A stretch of DNA of 64,000 nt from Marinimicrococcus flavescens. Its GTDB lineage: Bacteria > Pseudomonadota > Alphaproteobacteria > Geminicoccales > Geminicoccaceae. Below the pieces are notes generated by a model. It saw only the letters and a list, made by a program, of their open reading frames with translations. It was not told the origin of the DNA and ran no database searches. A program made the translations under genes and the position numbers. The stretch spans positions 1-64,000 of the forward strand of contig JARGEQ010000092.1 in assembly GCA_029211145.1 (NCBI GenBank). Direction: 5' to 3'. Shown in pieces: positions 17,257 to 27,510 of this stretch; within the stretch, counting starts at the first letter, position 1, and each line of letters begins with the position of its first letter.

Positions 17257-19245
17257 TCAGGAATGCTTGCCGAGAAGAGCCTTCACGCGCGCGGCGACTG
17301 CTGCCGGGGTGATGCCGAAATGCTCGTAGAGCGCCGGGGCGGGGGCAGAGGCGCCGAAGCCCTTCATGCCCACCACGTCATCCTCGGAGGCCACGTAGCG
17401 GGTCCAGCCGAACGGGCTGGCGGCCTCGACCGCAACCCGCGGCGCCGTGCCGAGAACAGCCGACCGCCACGCCGGTTCCTGGCGCTCGAACAGCTCGAAG
17501 CTGGGCATCGAGACCACGGCCGCTGCGATCCCCTCGGACGCCAGCAGCTCGCGCGCCTCCATGGCGATGGCGACCTCCGAGCCGGTGGCCAGGATCGTGG
17601 CGTCGCGCGCGCCCTCGGTGGCGGCGAGCACATAGGCGCCGCGGGCCGAGAGGTTCTCCGCGCCCGCCTCGGTACGCAGGGTCGGCAGGTTCTGCCGGCT
17701 CAGCGCCAGGACCGACGGCGTCTTGTCGTTCTCCAGCGCCGCCTGCCAGCACTCCAGCGTCTCGACCGCGTCGGCCGGACGGAACACCAGCATGTTGGGG
17801 ATCGCCCGCAGCGAGGCCAGGTGCTCGACCGGCTGATGGGTCGGGCCGTCCTCGCCGAGGCCGATCGAATCGTGGGTGCCCACCATCACGATCCGCTGCT
17901 GCATCAGGGCGGCCAGGCGCAGCGAGGGGCGGCAGTAGTCGGTGAACACCAGGAAGGTGCCGCCATAGGGGATGTAGCCGCCGTGGAGCGCCAGGCCGTT
18001 CATGGCCGCGATCATGGCATGCTCGCGCACGCCGTAGTGGATGTGCCGGCCCGAAAGCGCGCCCGCCGTCACCGGCGCGGTGGAGGGGGTGTTGGTGAGG
18101 TTGGAGCCGGTGAGGTCGGCCGAGCCGCCGAGCAGCTCCGGCATCGTCTCGGTGAGGACCTTGAGGGCCTCCTGGCTGGATTTGCGGCTCGCCCAGCCGG
18201 GCTTGTCGGCCACCAGCCGCTCCTTCTGGGCAGCCACCGCAGCGCCGAGGCTCTCGGGCAGCCGGCCCTCGATGCGGCGCTCGAACTCGGCGCGGGCGGC
18301 GGAGGCGGCGAGGCGCTGCTTCCACTCCTCGCGCACCGCGGCACCGCGGGCGCCGGCGGCGCGCCAGGCGGCCATGATGGGCTCGGGCACCTCGAACGGG
18401 GCGTGCGGCCAGCCCAGCGCCTTGCGGGTGCCCTCGATCTCCTCGGCACCGAGCGGGGCGCCGTGCGAGGCGGCGGTGCCGGCCTTTTTCGGCGCGCCCT
18501 TGGCGATCACGGTGCGGCAGGCGATCAGCGAGGGCCGGGGCGAGGCTTTGGCGCGCTCGATGGCGGCATGGACCGCCTCGGGGTCGTGGCCGTCCACCCG
18601 CTCGGCATCCCAGCCATAGGACTGGAAGCGCAGCAGCGCGTCGTCCGAAAGCGCCAGCGAGGTGGGGCCGTCGATGGAGATCTCGTTGTCGTCATAGAGG
18701 ACGATCAGGCGGCCGAGGCCCAGATGGCCGGCGAGCGAGGCGGCCTCGTGGCTGATGCCCTCCATGAGGCAGCCATCGCCGGCGATCACGTAGGTGTGGT
18801 GATCGACGAGATCGCGGCCGAACTCGCCGGAGAGCAGCGCCTCGCCAAGGGCCATGCCCACTGCGGTGGCGATGCCCTGGCCGAGCGGGCCGGTGGTCGT
18901 CTCGATGCCGGCGGCGTGGCCGAACTCGGGATGGCCGGCGGTACGGGCGCCGAGCTGGCGGAAGTTCTTGAGCTCCTCCAGCGTCATCTCGGGATAGCCG
19001 GTGAGATGGAGGAGGGCATAGAGCAGCATCGAGCCGTGGCCGGCCGACAGCACGAAGCGGTCGCGGTCGGCCCAGTGCGGCGCGGTGGGGTCGAACTTCA
19101 GGTGGCGCGTGAAAAGAACGGTCGCGACATCGGCCATGCCCATGGGCATGCCCGGGTGACCCGACTTCGCGCGTTCCACGGCGTCCATCGCGAGAGCGCG
19201 GATGGCGTTGGCGAGATCGTTGTGGGAAACGTCGGCGTGGCTCAT
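17257..19245 (-). CDS. tkt: Transketolase
   Basis: 662 aa, full length. The TPP-binding motif [13 protein letters not shown] runs to the D-N pair in [10 protein letters not shown]. The central pyrimidine domain has [13 protein letters not shown] with the catalytic Glu. The C-terminal domain follows VLATEGA. It moves two-carbon units between ketose and aldose phosphates in the pentose phosphate or Calvin pathway. Cotranscribed with gap. Divergent from the coiled-coil/zapA operon across a 201-bp region. Confidence 0.96.
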   Translation of the reverse strand: MSHADVSHNDLANAIRALAMDAVERAKSGHPGMPMGMADVATVLFTRHLKFDPTAPHWADRDRFVLSAGHGSMLLYALLHLTGYPEMTLEELKNFRQLGARTAGHPEFGHAAGIETTTGPLGQGIATAVGMALGEALLSGEFGRDLVDHHTYVIAGDGCLMEGISHEAASLAGHLGLGRLIVLYDDNEISIDGPTSLALSDDALLRFQSYGWDAERVDGHDPEAVHAAIERAKASPRPSLIACRTVIAKGAPKKAGTAASHGAPLGAEEIEGTRKALGWPHAPFEVPEPIMAAWRAAGARGAAVREEWKQRLAASAARAEFERRIEGRLPESLGAAVAAQKERLVADKPGWASRKSSQEALKVLTETMPELLGGSADLTGSNLTNTPSTAPVTAGALSGRHIHYGVREHAMIAAMNGLALHGGYIPYGGTFLVFTDYCRPSLRLAALMQQRIVMVGTHDSIGLGEDGPTHQPVEHLASLRAIPNMLVFRPADAVETLECWQAALENDKTPSVLALSRQNLPTLRTEAGAENLSARGAYVLAATEGARDATILATGSEVAIAMEARELLASEGIAAAVVSMPSFELFERQEPAWRSAVLGTAPRVAVEAASPFGWTRYVASEDDVVGMKGFGASAPAPALYEHFGITPAAVAARVKALLGKHS

Positions 19246-19446
19246 GCGATGTCCGCTGCGGAAGGGGTCCGCCCGGCGCGCGCCCCGGCGCCCGCGCCTG
19301 GAGGCAGGGTAGGATGGCGTCGCGAAACTGGCCGAAAGCCGAGAAAAATCAATCTCCTTTTTGCCACACCTGTTGTTGACGCGTCTGCGGCATGCGTGCG
19401 AGAAGTAGAGGAAACTCAAGCAGCTAGCGACGGTAGCAGCGGTCCG

Positions 19447-19740
19447 ATGTCAGCACTGGAGGCGGCCGAACGCCGTCTGATGAGCGCGCTTTCGCGCCTC
19501 GAGGAGGCGGCGTCGGCCCGGCCGAGCCCGGCCGAGCTCGCGGCCGCCCTGAGCGAAGCGCAGGGCCGGCAGGCGGCGGTCGAGCGCGACTGCGAGAGCC
19601 TGCGCGCCGAATGCGACGGGTTGCGGCGCGAGCTGGCCGCCCTTCAAGAGCGTCATGCGCGGCTCATGGAGACGGCGGAGACGGTGCACGACCGTCTCGA
19701 TCGCGCCATCGACGGGATCGACGAGCTGCTGGGAGCCTAG
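19447..19740 (+). CDS. Small coiled-coil protein upstream of zapA (DUF4164-like)
   Basis: 97 aa, almost entirely heptad-like: [13 protein letters not shown], then [23 protein letters not shown] to the end. Comparable small coiled-coil proteins (DUF4164) precede zapA in many Rhizobiales and relatives. Three bases separate it from zapA, so the two are cotranscribed. A role with ZapA at the FtsZ ring is suggested only by position and coiled-coil nature. The ATG at 19447 is the first codon that starts the coiled coil; the open frame upstream is antisense to tkt. Confidence 0.72.
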   Translation: MSALEAAERRLMSALSRLEEAASARPSPAELAAALSEAQGRQAAVERDCESLRAECDGLRRELAALQERHARLMETAETVHDRLDRAIDGIDELLGA

Positions 19741-19743
19741 GCA

Positions 19744-20073
19744 ATGCCGATGGTCGACATCACGATCGCCGGACGGCGGCACAACCTGCAGTGCGACGAG
19801 GGGCAGGAGACGCGGCTCAAGCGGCTCTCCGGCTATATCGACAGCAAGGCCTCGGAGGTGCTGCGCCGCAACCCGCAGCTCACCGAGGCGCGCGCCATGC
19901 TGCTGACCAGCCTGCTGGTCGCCGACGAGCTGATGGATGCCTACGAGGAGATCCAGCAGCTCCGCACCCGCGCCACCCTCGACGCCAAGGCGCACGAGGA
20001 ATCCGGGGTCAAGGCGATGGAAAAGATCGCCGAGCGTCTGGAACGCCTTGCTGGCGAGCTGGAGAGCGCCTAG
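19744..20073 (+). CDS. zapA: Cell division protein ZapA
   Basis: 109 aa. MPMVDITIAGRRHNLQCDEG starts the ZapA head domain (VxIxGrxYxlxcxEGqE pattern), and the C-terminal half is a coiled coil (VADELMDAYEEIQQLR). ZapA crosslinks FtsZ filaments. It is followed by a candidate 6S RNA and 5-formyl-THF cyclo-ligase, an order conserved across proteobacteria. Confidence 0.92.
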   Translation: MPMVDITIAGRRHNLQCDEGQETRLKRLSGYIDSKASEVLRRNPQLTEARAMLLTSLLVADELMDAYEEIQQLRTRATLDAKAHEESGVKAMEKIAERLERLAGELESA

Positions 20074-20075
20074 AT

Positions 20076-20220
20076 ACTCGATTGGCGGTTGCTGCCCGGT
20101 TCGAGCAGTGTCCATCAAGCACCCGGGCCTAATTCGTTCCCAAGGGGGCTGGCTCTGTCAGGGCCGTGGTTCTGGCATCCGGCGCCCACCTGCAACGCAG
20201 GTCCCAGGAGCGATAGCGAC
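20076..20220 (+). ncRNA. ssrS: Candidate 6S RNA
   Basis: The 158-bp gap between zapA and the cyclo-ligase gene is where 6S RNA is encoded in most proteobacteria. The segment has no ORF and contains pairable arms: GCCCGG with CCGGGC in the 5' half, GGCTGG with a GCC-rich partner in the middle, and ACCTGC-AAC-GCAGGT near the 3' end. 6S RNA mimics an open promoter and sequesters sigma70 RNA polymerase. Ends are approximate and the fold was judged by eye. Confidence 0.6.
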
Positions 20221-20231
20221 ACGAGACGGCC

Positions 20232-20861
20232 ATGGTGGCGCCGCCCCCTCACGGGACCGAAGCGATCATCATCAAGCGCAAAGCCGAGCTGAGGGCGCTT
20301 CTTCGCAGGAAGCGCGCGGTCCTGGATCCCGAGGATGCCCGGCGCCGGTCGCGCGCCGCGGCCGAGCGCCTGTGGGAAGTCATCGGCCCCGCCGAGGGGC
20401 CGGTCTCGGTGTTCTGGCCGCTGCGCCGCGAGATCGACACCCTGCCTGTCATCGAGAAGCTGCTCGACCGTGACAGCCGCGTGCTGCTGCCCCGCCAGGC
20501 GGGTCCCGGCCTGCCGCTGGTGCTGCACGTCTGGCGGCGCGGAGAGCCCTTGCTGGAGGGCGGCTTCGGCGTGCTCGAGCCGCTCGAGAGCGCGCCCGTG
20601 GAGGAGCCGCGGGTGGTGGTGGTGCCGCTGTTGGGGTTCGACGAGGAGGGCCGCAGGCTCGGCTATGGCGGCGGCTTCTACGACCGCACCCTCGAGCGCC
20701 TGCGCGACATGGGGCTCCGGCCGGTGGTGGTAGGCTATGCCTTCGAGCTGCAGGCGGTGCCGGAGGTCCCGGTCGACGACCACGACCAGCGCCTCGACTA
20801 TCTGGTGACCGAGTCTGCCGTGCGCCGCTTCGCACCCACCCCCACGCTTTCGAGAGACTGA
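20232..20861 (+). CDS. 5-formyltetrahydrofolate cyclo-ligase
   Basis: 209 aa. KRKAELRALLRRKRAVLDP opens the family, and the nucleotide/folate loop GYGGGFYDRTLERLR is diagnostic. It converts 5-formyl-THF to 5,10-methenyl-THF with ATP. The first 13 residues before IIIKRKAEL have no counterpart in typical family members, so a later start is possible, although ATG 20232 is the only good one. Adjacent to the 6S RNA locus, as in E. coli. Confidence 0.92.
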   Translation: MVAPPPHGTEAIIIKRKAELRALLRRKRAVLDPEDARRRSRAAAERLWEVIGPAEGPVSVFWPLRREIDTLPVIEKLLDRDSRVLLPRQAGPGLPLVLHVWRRGEPLLEGGFGVLEPLESAPVEEPRVVVVPLLGFDEEGRRLGYGGGFYDRTLERLRDMGLRPVVVGYAFELQAVPEVPVDDHDQRLDYLVTESAVRRFAPTPTLSRD

Positions 20862-20870
20862 GGAAGAGAC

Positions 20871-21689
20871 TTGCGGATCATCTATGTGGGCGACGTGGTG
20901 GGCCGGGCCGGCCGCACCGTTCTCACCGACAACCTCCCCGGCCTGCGCGAGAAGCTGCGCCTCGACGCGGTGGTGGTGAATGGCGAGAACGCCGCCGGCG
21001 GCTTCGGCATCACCGCGGCGATCTGCAAGGAGTTCTTCGACGCCGGTGCCGACGCCATCACGCTGGGCAACCACAGCTGGGACCAGCGCGAGATGATCGG
21101 CTTCATCGACGGCGAGCCGCGGCTGGTCCGGCCGATGAACATGCAGCCGGGCACGCCCGGTCGCGGCCTCACCGAGGTTCGCACGGCGCGCGGCAAGCGG
21201 CTGGTGGTGGCGCAGGTGATGGGTCGGCTGTTCATGGGCAGCTATGACGACCCGTTCCGCGCGCTGGAGGCCGAGCTCGCGCGCAACATCCTGGGCGGCA
21301 ATGCCGACGCTATCTTGGTCGACGTCCATGCCGAGGCCACCAGCGAGAAGATGGCGCTGGGCCACTTCCTCGACGGCAGAGCGAGCCTGGTGGCCGGCAC
21401 CCACACCCATGTGCCAACCGCCGATGCGCAGATCCTGCCCGGGGGCACCGCCTACATCACCGATCTGGGGATGACCGGCGACTATGACAGCGTGATCGGG
21501 ATGGAGAAGGAGGGGGCGCTGGCCCGCTTCCGCAGTGACATCCCGCAGCGCCGTCTCGAGCCGGCGCTGGGGGAGGCCACCTTGTGCGCCGTCTATGTCG
21601 AGACCGACGACCGCACGGGGCTTGCGAAGCGGATCGAGCCGGTGCGCCTGGGCGGCCGTCTGGCCACGGCCCTGCCCGAAGCGGGCTGA
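20871..21689 (+). CDS. YmdB-like metallophosphoesterase (TIGR00282 family)
   Basis: 272 aa from a TTG with AGGAAGAG upstream. Metal-ligand motifs: YVGDVVGRAGR, VVNGENAAGG, GNHSWDQ, DVHAEATSEK and GTHTHVPTAD. Members such as B. subtilis YmdB hydrolyse 2',3'-cyclic nucleotides and influence cell-fate decisions. Nine bp follow the cyclo-ligase stop, so it is in the zapA operon. Converges on the HisKA gene. Confidence 0.9.
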   Translation: MRIIYVGDVVGRAGRTVLTDNLPGLREKLRLDAVVVNGENAAGGFGITAAICKEFFDAGADAITLGNHSWDQREMIGFIDGEPRLVRPMNMQPGTPGRGLTEVRTARGKRLVVAQVMGRLFMGSYDDPFRALEAELARNILGGNADAILVDVHAEATSEKMALGHFLDGRASLVAGTHTHVPTADAQILPGGTAYITDLGMTGDYDSVIGMEKEGALARFRSDIPQRRLEPALGEATLCAVYVETDDRTGLAKRIEPVRLGGRLATALPEAG

Positions 21690-21693
21690 CGCC

Positions 21694-21957
<264 letters not shown>

Positions 21958-22046
21958 GCGCGCTCGTCCATGCTGGGTGGGCGGACACCTCCCGACGCCC
22001 GTTGACTCCGAGGATATGGCCTCGGGCGTCTCCCGCCATGCGACAG

Positions 22047-22079
22047 GGAGCGCGCGCGGCGATCTGACACGCGCGCTCC
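22047..22079. other. GC-rich hairpin without T-tract
   Basis: GGAGCGCGCG (22047-22056) pairs with CGCGCGCTCC (22070-22079) around a 13-nt loop. It sits just after the ggt stop and before the HisKA gene, where a terminator would be expected. No T-run follows on either strand. Confidence 0.4.
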
Positions 22080-22086
22080 TCGCCCG

Positions 22087-23847
22087 CTAGTCACCCAGGG
22101 CCAGGCCCTCGCGGCGCGGGTCGGCGCCGCCCAGAAGCTTGCCGTCGGCCAGCATCACGGCGTGAAGCCCGCTGGCCTGCTCGCGCTGCTTGACCGTGTG
22201 GCCGCGTGCGGCCAGCGCCTCCTCGAGTGCCGCCACCGGCGTGCCGGCCTCGAGCTCGCTATCGCCGTTGCGGTTGATCACCCGGCCCATGTCGATCGCC
22301 TGCTGAACGTCCATGCCCCAATCCAGCACGCCCACGAGGGTCTGCGCCACATAGCCGATGATCCGGCTGCCACCGGGTGAACCCACCAGCAAGAAGGGCG
22401 CGCCCTCGGCGTCGAAGACCATGGTGGGCGCCATCGAGCTGCGCGGCCGCTTGCCGCTCTCGACCCGGTTGGCGATCGGCCTGCCGTTCTTCTCGGGCGC
22501 GAAGGAGAAGTCGGTAAGCTCGTTGTTGAGCAGGAAGCCGCGCACCATGAGCCGGCTGCCGAAGCCCGATTCGATGGTGGTGGTCATCGAGACGGCGTTG
22601 CCGTCGCCGTCGACCACCACGAAGTGGCTGGTGCCGCGCTCGGTGCGGCTGGTGTCGGCAGCGCGCAGCTCGCGGTCGCGCCACGGCGGGTTGCCGGCCT
22701 GCGCCAGGCCGATGCTGGCATCGAGGCCGAGGAGCTGGGCGCGGCTGGTGAGGTAGGCGGGATCGATCATGCCCGCCACCGGCACCCGCACAAAGTCGCT
22801 GTCGGCCACGTAGGTGTCGCGGTCGGCGAAGGCCAGACGGGATGCCTCGAGGAGCATGTGGATACCGTCGGCGGTCGGCCCCAGCCCGCGCATGTCGACA
22901 TGCTCGAGCAGGCCCAGGATCTGCCCCACGGCGAGGCCGCCGGAGCTCGGCGGGCCCATGCCGCAGACCTCGAAGGCGCGATAGGGCAGACAGACCGCCG
23001 GCCGCTCGACCACCTCGTAGCCCTTCAGATCCTCCGCGCTCAAAAGCCCCGGATTACTCTCGGCGCCGCGTACGGTGGCGACGATATCCCGGGCGATCGG
23101 CCCCTCGTAGAAGGCGTCGGCGCCGTCCTTGGCGATGGTCCGGAGCGTCTCTGCGAAGTCGGGGTTCTTCAGGAGCGTGCCGGCGGGCAGGGGCGCGCCG
23201 CTCTCGTCGTAGAAGTAGGCGCGGGCGGCGGCGAAGCGGTCGGGGCCGCGCTCCTGGTTCTCGGCGATGGCCGCGGCCAGGCGCGGCGAGATCTCGAAGC
23301 CGTTCTCGGCCAGCTCGATGGCCGGCTGCAGCAGCTGGGCCCACTCCTTGCGCCCCCAGCGCTCGTGCGCCCGCTCGAGCAGGCGCAGGGTGCCTGGCGT
23401 GCCCACCGAGCGGCCGCCGATCACCGCGTCCCAAAAGCCCATGGGCGTGCCGTCGGCCTCGAGGAACAGGTCGAGACCGGCGGCAGCCGGCGCGGTCTCG
23501 CGGCCGTCGAGGGTGACGAGCTCGCCGCTGGCCGCGTCCCAGTGAAGCATGAAGGCACCGCCGCCGATGCCCGAGGACTGCGGCTCCACCAGGTTCAGGA
23601 CCATCTGCACCGCGACCGCCGCATCGGCAGCGCTGCCGCCGTTGCGCAGCACCTCCAGACCCGCTCGCGTGGCGCTCGGATGGGCGCTCGCAACCATGTG
23701 GCGGTCGGCGGCAGCAAGCGTCTTCTCGGCCCGCGGGCTCGCCTGCTCGGGGGGCGGCGGAGCCTGTGCCAGGGCGGGTGCCGCGAGGCAGAGCAGTGCC
23801 GCCAGCGCCCGTGGCGGGAGTTGCCGGAACAAGGCGTTATGGTGCAT
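22087..23847 (-). CDS. ggt: Gamma-glutamyltransferase
   Basis: 586 aa, full length, with a signal peptide (RALAALLCLAAPALAQA, cleavage near 28), hence periplasmic. The proenzyme is expected to cleave itself before Thr406 in RGTSHFVVVD. Substrate loops GIGGGAFML (93-101) and PPSSGGLAVGQ (299-309) are present. It hydrolyses glutathione and other gamma-glutamyl compounds or transfers the glutamyl group. Upstream region shared with the divergent methyltransferase gene. Confidence 0.95.
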   Translation of the reverse strand: MHHNALFRQLPPRALAALLCLAAPALAQAPPPPEQASPRAEKTLAAADRHMVASAHPSATRAGLEVLRNGGSAADAAVAVQMVLNLVEPQSSGIGGGAFMLHWDAASGELVTLDGRETAPAAAGLDLFLEADGTPMGFWDAVIGGRSVGTPGTLRLLERAHERWGRKEWAQLLQPAIELAENGFEISPRLAAAIAENQERGPDRFAAARAYFYDESGAPLPAGTLLKNPDFAETLRTIAKDGADAFYEGPIARDIVATVRGAESNPGLLSAEDLKGYEVVERPAVCLPYRAFEVCGMGPPSSGGLAVGQILGLLEHVDMRGLGPTADGIHMLLEASRLAFADRDTYVADSDFVRVPVAGMIDPAYLTSRAQLLGLDASIGLAQAGNPPWRDRELRAADTSRTERGTSHFVVVDGDGNAVSMTTTIESGFGSRLMVRGFLLNNELTDFSFAPEKNGRPIANRVESGKRPRSSMAPTMVFDAEGAPFLLVGSPGGSRIIGYVAQTLVGVLDWGMDVQQAIDMGRVINRNGDSELEAGTPVAALEEALAARGHTVKQREQASGLHAVMLADGKLLGGADPRREGLALGD

Positions 23848-23969
23848 GAGGAGGCCTCCCGTCGATCATGCTCGACGGCACGCTACCAGTTTATCCTTTT
23901 TGCTCGCACCCTTCGGCGCGCAGGGCGGTCTCGCTCCGGGCGCGGGCGGCGGCCCCACGGGAGTACACA

Positions 23970-25154
23970 ATGACCGACGCCACCATCCGGATCCTTCAGG
24001 GCCACGACAAGCGTCTGCGGGGTGGCGGACCCTGGCTCTACTCCAACGAGGTCCAGATGGACGCGGCCGCCAAGGCCCTGCCGCCGGGCAGCGTCGTGCG
24101 GCTGGTGGCGGCCGACGGCAAGGCCATGGCGCTGGCGCATTTCAACCCGCACTCGCTGATCGCTGCGCGGATCCTGACGCGCAATGTCGAGGTGCGGATC
24201 GACGCCAAGTTCTTCGCCCGGCGCCTCAAGCGGGCCGCCGAGCTGCGCGACCGGCTGTTCGACCGCCCGTTCTACCGGCTGGTCCATGCCGAGGCCGACG
24301 GGATGCCGGGCGTGGTCATCGACCGGTTCGGCGACGTCCTGGTGGTGCAGCTCAACTCGGTCGGCATGAACCGACAGGAGGAGGAGCTGCTGGCGGCGAT
24401 CGACCAGGTGCTGGCGCCGCGGCTGGTGGTGCTGCGCAACGACAGCCCGATCCGCAGCCTCGAGGGGCTCGAGGCCGAGGTGCGGGTCGTGCGCGGCGAG
24501 ACCACCGGGCCGCTCGAGGTCGAGGAGAACGGGCTCTCCTTCGTGTGCGACCCGCAGGGCGGGCAGAAGACCGGCTGGTACTACGACCAGCGCGACAATC
24601 GCGCTTTCGTGCGCCGTCTCGCCCGCGACCAGCGGGTGCTCGACGTCTACAGCTATGCCGGCGGCTTCGCGCTGAACGCCGCGGCCGGCGGGGCGCGCGA
24701 GGTGGTTGTGGTCGACCGCGCCGAGAGCGCCCTGGCGATGGCCCAGGAGAGCGCTGGCCGCCAGGGCGTGGCCGAGCGCTGCAGCTTTCGCAAGCAGGAG
24801 GCCTATGCGGCGATCGACGATCTCGCCGCCGCCCGCGAGCGCTTCGGCCTGGTGATCTGCGATCCGCCGGCCTTCGTGAAGAGCCGCAAGGATCTCGCGG
24901 CCGGCCTCAAGGGCTACCGCAAGCTCGCCCGCGGCGCCGCCGGCCTGGTGGCGGAAGGCGGCTTCCTGTGCATCGCCTCCTGCTCGCACAATGTCGACGA
25001 GGCGTCCTTCGCCCGCGAGGTCTATATCGGCATCCGCGCCGCCGGGCGCAGCGCCCGGATGATCTATCGCGGCGGCGCCGGCCCCGACCATCCGATCCAT
25101 CCGGCCCTGCCGGAGAGCGCCTATCTCAAGTTCCTGGCCTACGCGCTGGATTGA
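23970..25154 (+). CDS. Class I rRNA methyltransferase, RlmI-like
   Basis: 394 aa. A PUA-like N-terminal domain (residues 1-75) is followed by EADGMPGVVIDRFGDVLVVQ and a SAM-binding Rossmann domain (VLDVYSYAGGFALNAAAGG). The C-terminal motifs DPPAFVKSRKD and SCSHNVD match the RlmI family, which makes m5C1962 in 23S rRNA. The ATG at 23970 has GGGAG ten bases upstream; the longer frame reads through a non-coding lead. Confidence 0.88.
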   Translation: MTDATIRILQGHDKRLRGGGPWLYSNEVQMDAAAKALPPGSVVRLVAADGKAMALAHFNPHSLIAARILTRNVEVRIDAKFFARRLKRAAELRDRLFDRPFYRLVHAEADGMPGVVIDRFGDVLVVQLNSVGMNRQEEELLAAIDQVLAPRLVVLRNDSPIRSLEGLEAEVRVVRGETTGPLEVEENGLSFVCDPQGGQKTGWYYDQRDNRAFVRRLARDQRVLDVYSYAGGFALNAAAGGAREVVVVDRAESALAMAQESAGRQGVAERCSFRKQEAYAAIDDLAAARERFGLVICDPPAFVKSRKDLAAGLKGYRKLARGAAGLVAEGGFLCIASCSHNVDEASFAREVYIGIRAAGRSARMIYRGGAGPDHPIHPALPESAYLKFLAYALD

Positions 25155-25254
25155 GGTTTTGACGCATTATGGTTGCGGTGAAACTTAAAGGAATATATTA
25201 ACGGGATAGAAACCATCTCGTCGGTCGGCCCCCGAACTCCTGCGGAGAGCGCGC
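25155..25254 (+). promoter_or_regulatory. AT-rich promoter region of the secretion operon
   Basis: A short AT-rich island (25157-25205) interrupts GC-rich DNA just before the ABC exporter gene. It contains TTGACG (25159-25164) and, further on, TTGCGG followed after 15 nt by TATATT. Neither pair is ideal, so the exact promoter is uncertain. Confidence 0.35.
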
Positions 25255-27501
25255 ATGGGTCCAGCCGACGTCTCATCCCCCGGCGGCGCCGCCGCGATCG
25301 GAGAGGCGCCCTCGCCGGGTGGACCCGGCGAGGTGGTGCTGGCGGCCTTCGTGAGGCTTTGCCGGCAACTCGGCAAAACTTGCGGCGAAGGCGAGCTGCG
25401 CTCCGTGGCGCAGAGGTTGGCGGCTGGCGAATGGCTGCCGGCGGTGCTCGAGCTGGGCCGCAAGGCCGGGCTTGCCGGCCGGCGGCGCCGCGCGGTGGCC
25501 TGGCGCCTGCGCCTGATGCGGCCGCCGTTCCTGCTGCTCGGCCACGAGCCGGGCGAGGCCTGGCTGGTGCGCGCCCGGGTCGGCAGCCAGCTCGTGCTGG
25601 TCGACGCGCGAACCGGCGAGGCCGCGACCGCGACCCCGGAAGGTGCTGCCCGAAAGGCCGCCACCGCGCTCGTCTTCCGCGACACGCCGGCATGGCGGCG
25701 GAGCGCTGCGCCATCGCCGGCAGGTGATGCCGCGCCGCCTCGCGACGAGCCGCGCTCGCCCGCACTCCCGGCGCCCTCCGCGACGCCGCGCGGCGGCTGG
25801 CGGCAGCCGATCCTCGCGCCGCTCTGGCCGGCGCTCTGGCAGATCGGCCTCGCCTCGGTGCTGATCAACCTGCTGGCGCTGGCCGTGCCCCTTTTCATGA
25901 TGACCGTCTACAACAAGGTCATCAATCACGGCGCCCTCCAGACCCTCGATGTGCTCGCAGTGGGAATGCTCACCCTGATCGCCTGCGAGCTGATGCTGCG
26001 CGGCGTGCGCGGGCGTATCTCCAGCCTCACCGGAGCGCGGCTCGACGTGGCGCTCGGCCGCGAGGCGCTGGCCCATCTCCTGCGGCTGCCCTATCGGGCG
26101 TTCGAGGGGGCGGGAAGTGCCGGGATGCTCGAGCGGCTGCGCCAGGTGGACCAGCTCCGCAGCTTCCTCACCGGGCAGCTTCCGCTGCTGGCGGTGGATC
26201 TCGCCTTCGTGGCGCTGTTCCTGGTGGCGCTGTTCGTGCTGGCGCCGGTGCTGGCCTGGATCACCCTTGCCGTGGTGCCGGTCTTCGGGCTGCTCTCGCT
26301 CGTGGCGCACCGCGAGCAGAAGGAGCTCGCACGCAGCGGTGGCCGGTCGAGCGCCGCCCGCGCGGCAGCGCTCGGCGAGGCGGTGGGCCAGGCGCTCACC
26401 GTCAAGGCGCTGGGCCTCGAGCGGGTGATCGCCGGGCGCTACGAAGCGCGCCTGCTCGAGACCGCCTGCACCGGCTTTCGCGCCGGCAGCCTCGGCAACC
26501 TCGTGGGCGCGGCGGGCCAGGCTCTGCAGCATCTGGCGGGGCTGGTGCTGGTCTATGTGGGGGCCCGGCAGATCGTCGCCGGCGAGCTGTCGGTGGGTGC
26601 CCTCATCGCCGCTACCATTCTCGCCGGCCGGGTGCTGGCCCCGGTCCGTCAGGCCTTCTTCGCCTGGCACCAGATCCAGCAGGCCCGCGAGGCGGTGATC
26701 CGGCTCGCGGCCTTCATGGACGAGGGGGCCGAGGAGCAGGGCGGCGGGCGGGCGCCGCTGGCCCGGCTGTCGGGACGGATCGCCCTCGACGCCGTCACCT
26801 TCCGCTACGCCGCCGATCGCCAGCCGGCGCTGGACGGCGTCGACCTCGCCATCGAGCCTGGCACCATGCTTGGTGTCATCGGCCCGCCGGGCTCGGGCAA
26901 GAGCACGCTGGTCAAGCTCCTGCTCGGCCTCGAGCTGCCGCAGGAGGGGCGGATCCTCGTCGACGGACGCGACCTGCGCGAGGTGGCGCTGAACGACTAT
27001 CGTCGGCAGATCGGCGTGGTGCCACAGGACATCCAGCTCTTCGCCGGCAGCATCGGCGAGAACATCGCGCTGGGCTCGGCCGGGGCCGATCCCGCGCGCA
27101 TCGTGGCAGCTGCCAAGTTCGTCGGTCTGCACGAGGCCATCCTGCGCCTGCCCGATGCCTACGAGACGCTGCTGGGCGAGGGGGGCAGCGGTCTCTCGGC
27201 GGGCCAGCGCCAGCTTCTGGCGGCGGCCCGCGCCGTGGTGCGCAACCCGCGCATCATCATCCTCGACGAGGCCACCAGCGCTCTCGATCCCGCCAGCGAG
27301 GCGCGTCTTCTCGGCAATATCCGCCGGGCCGGGCGCGGGCGCACCATCATCCTCGTCACCCACCGTCTCGCAGCCCTCCAGGCATGCGACCAGGCGGTTC
27401 TCATGCAGAACGGCCGGATCGCCCGGCAGGGGGCACCGGCCGACGTGGCGGCAGCGGCCCAGTCACGCGCCGGCCGCCGCGGCCTGCACGCCTTGGGCTA
27501 G
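25255..27501 (+). CDS. Type I secretion ABC exporter (permease-ATPase, LapB/HlyB-like)
   Basis: 748 aa. Residues about 20-135 resemble the N-terminal C39-like domain but lack the peptidase Cys/His pair, as in LapB and HlyB. A membrane domain with about six helices (from about 195) contains the conserved FMMTVYNKVINHGALQTL segment. The ATPase has Walker A GPPGSGKST (543-551), signature LSAGQ (647-651), Walker B ILDE (669-672) and H-loop VTHRL. It would export an unprocessed protein substrate. It lies 9 bp from the HlyD adaptor gene; no outer-membrane TolC gene and no obvious RTX substrate are in the window. Confidence 0.92.
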   Translation: MGPADVSSPGGAAAIGEAPSPGGPGEVVLAAFVRLCRQLGKTCGEGELRSVAQRLAAGEWLPAVLELGRKAGLAGRRRRAVAWRLRLMRPPFLLLGHEPGEAWLVRARVGSQLVLVDARTGEAATATPEGAARKAATALVFRDTPAWRRSAAPSPAGDAAPPRDEPRSPALPAPSATPRGGWRQPILAPLWPALWQIGLASVLINLLALAVPLFMMTVYNKVINHGALQTLDVLAVGMLTLIACELMLRGVRGRISSLTGARLDVALGREALAHLLRLPYRAFEGAGSAGMLERLRQVDQLRSFLTGQLPLLAVDLAFVALFLVALFVLAPVLAWITLAVVPVFGLLSLVAHREQKELARSGGRSSAARAAALGEAVGQALTVKALGLERVIAGRYEARLLETACTGFRAGSLGNLVGAAGQALQHLAGLVLVYVGARQIVAGELSVGALIAATILAGRVLAPVRQAFFAWHQIQQAREAVIRLAAFMDEGAEEQGGGRAPLARLSGRIALDAVTFRYAADRQPALDGVDLAIEPGTMLGVIGPPGSGKSTLVKLLLGLELPQEGRILVDGRDLREVALNDYRRQIGVVPQDIQLFAGSIGENIALGSAGADPARIVAAAKFVGLHEAILRLPDAYETLLGEGGSGLSAGQRQLLAAARAVVRNPRIIILDEATSALDPASEARLLGNIRRAGRGRTIILVTHRLAALQACDQAVLMQNGRIARQGAPADVAAAAQSRAGRRGLHALG

Positions 27502-27510
27502 GAGATTTTC

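Noticed and set aside
16213..19740. 1175-codon plus-strand ORF across gap and tkt
   Set aside because: It is antisense to two certain enzyme genes; high GC keeps the opposite frame open. Only its last 98 codons (coiled-coil gene) are real.
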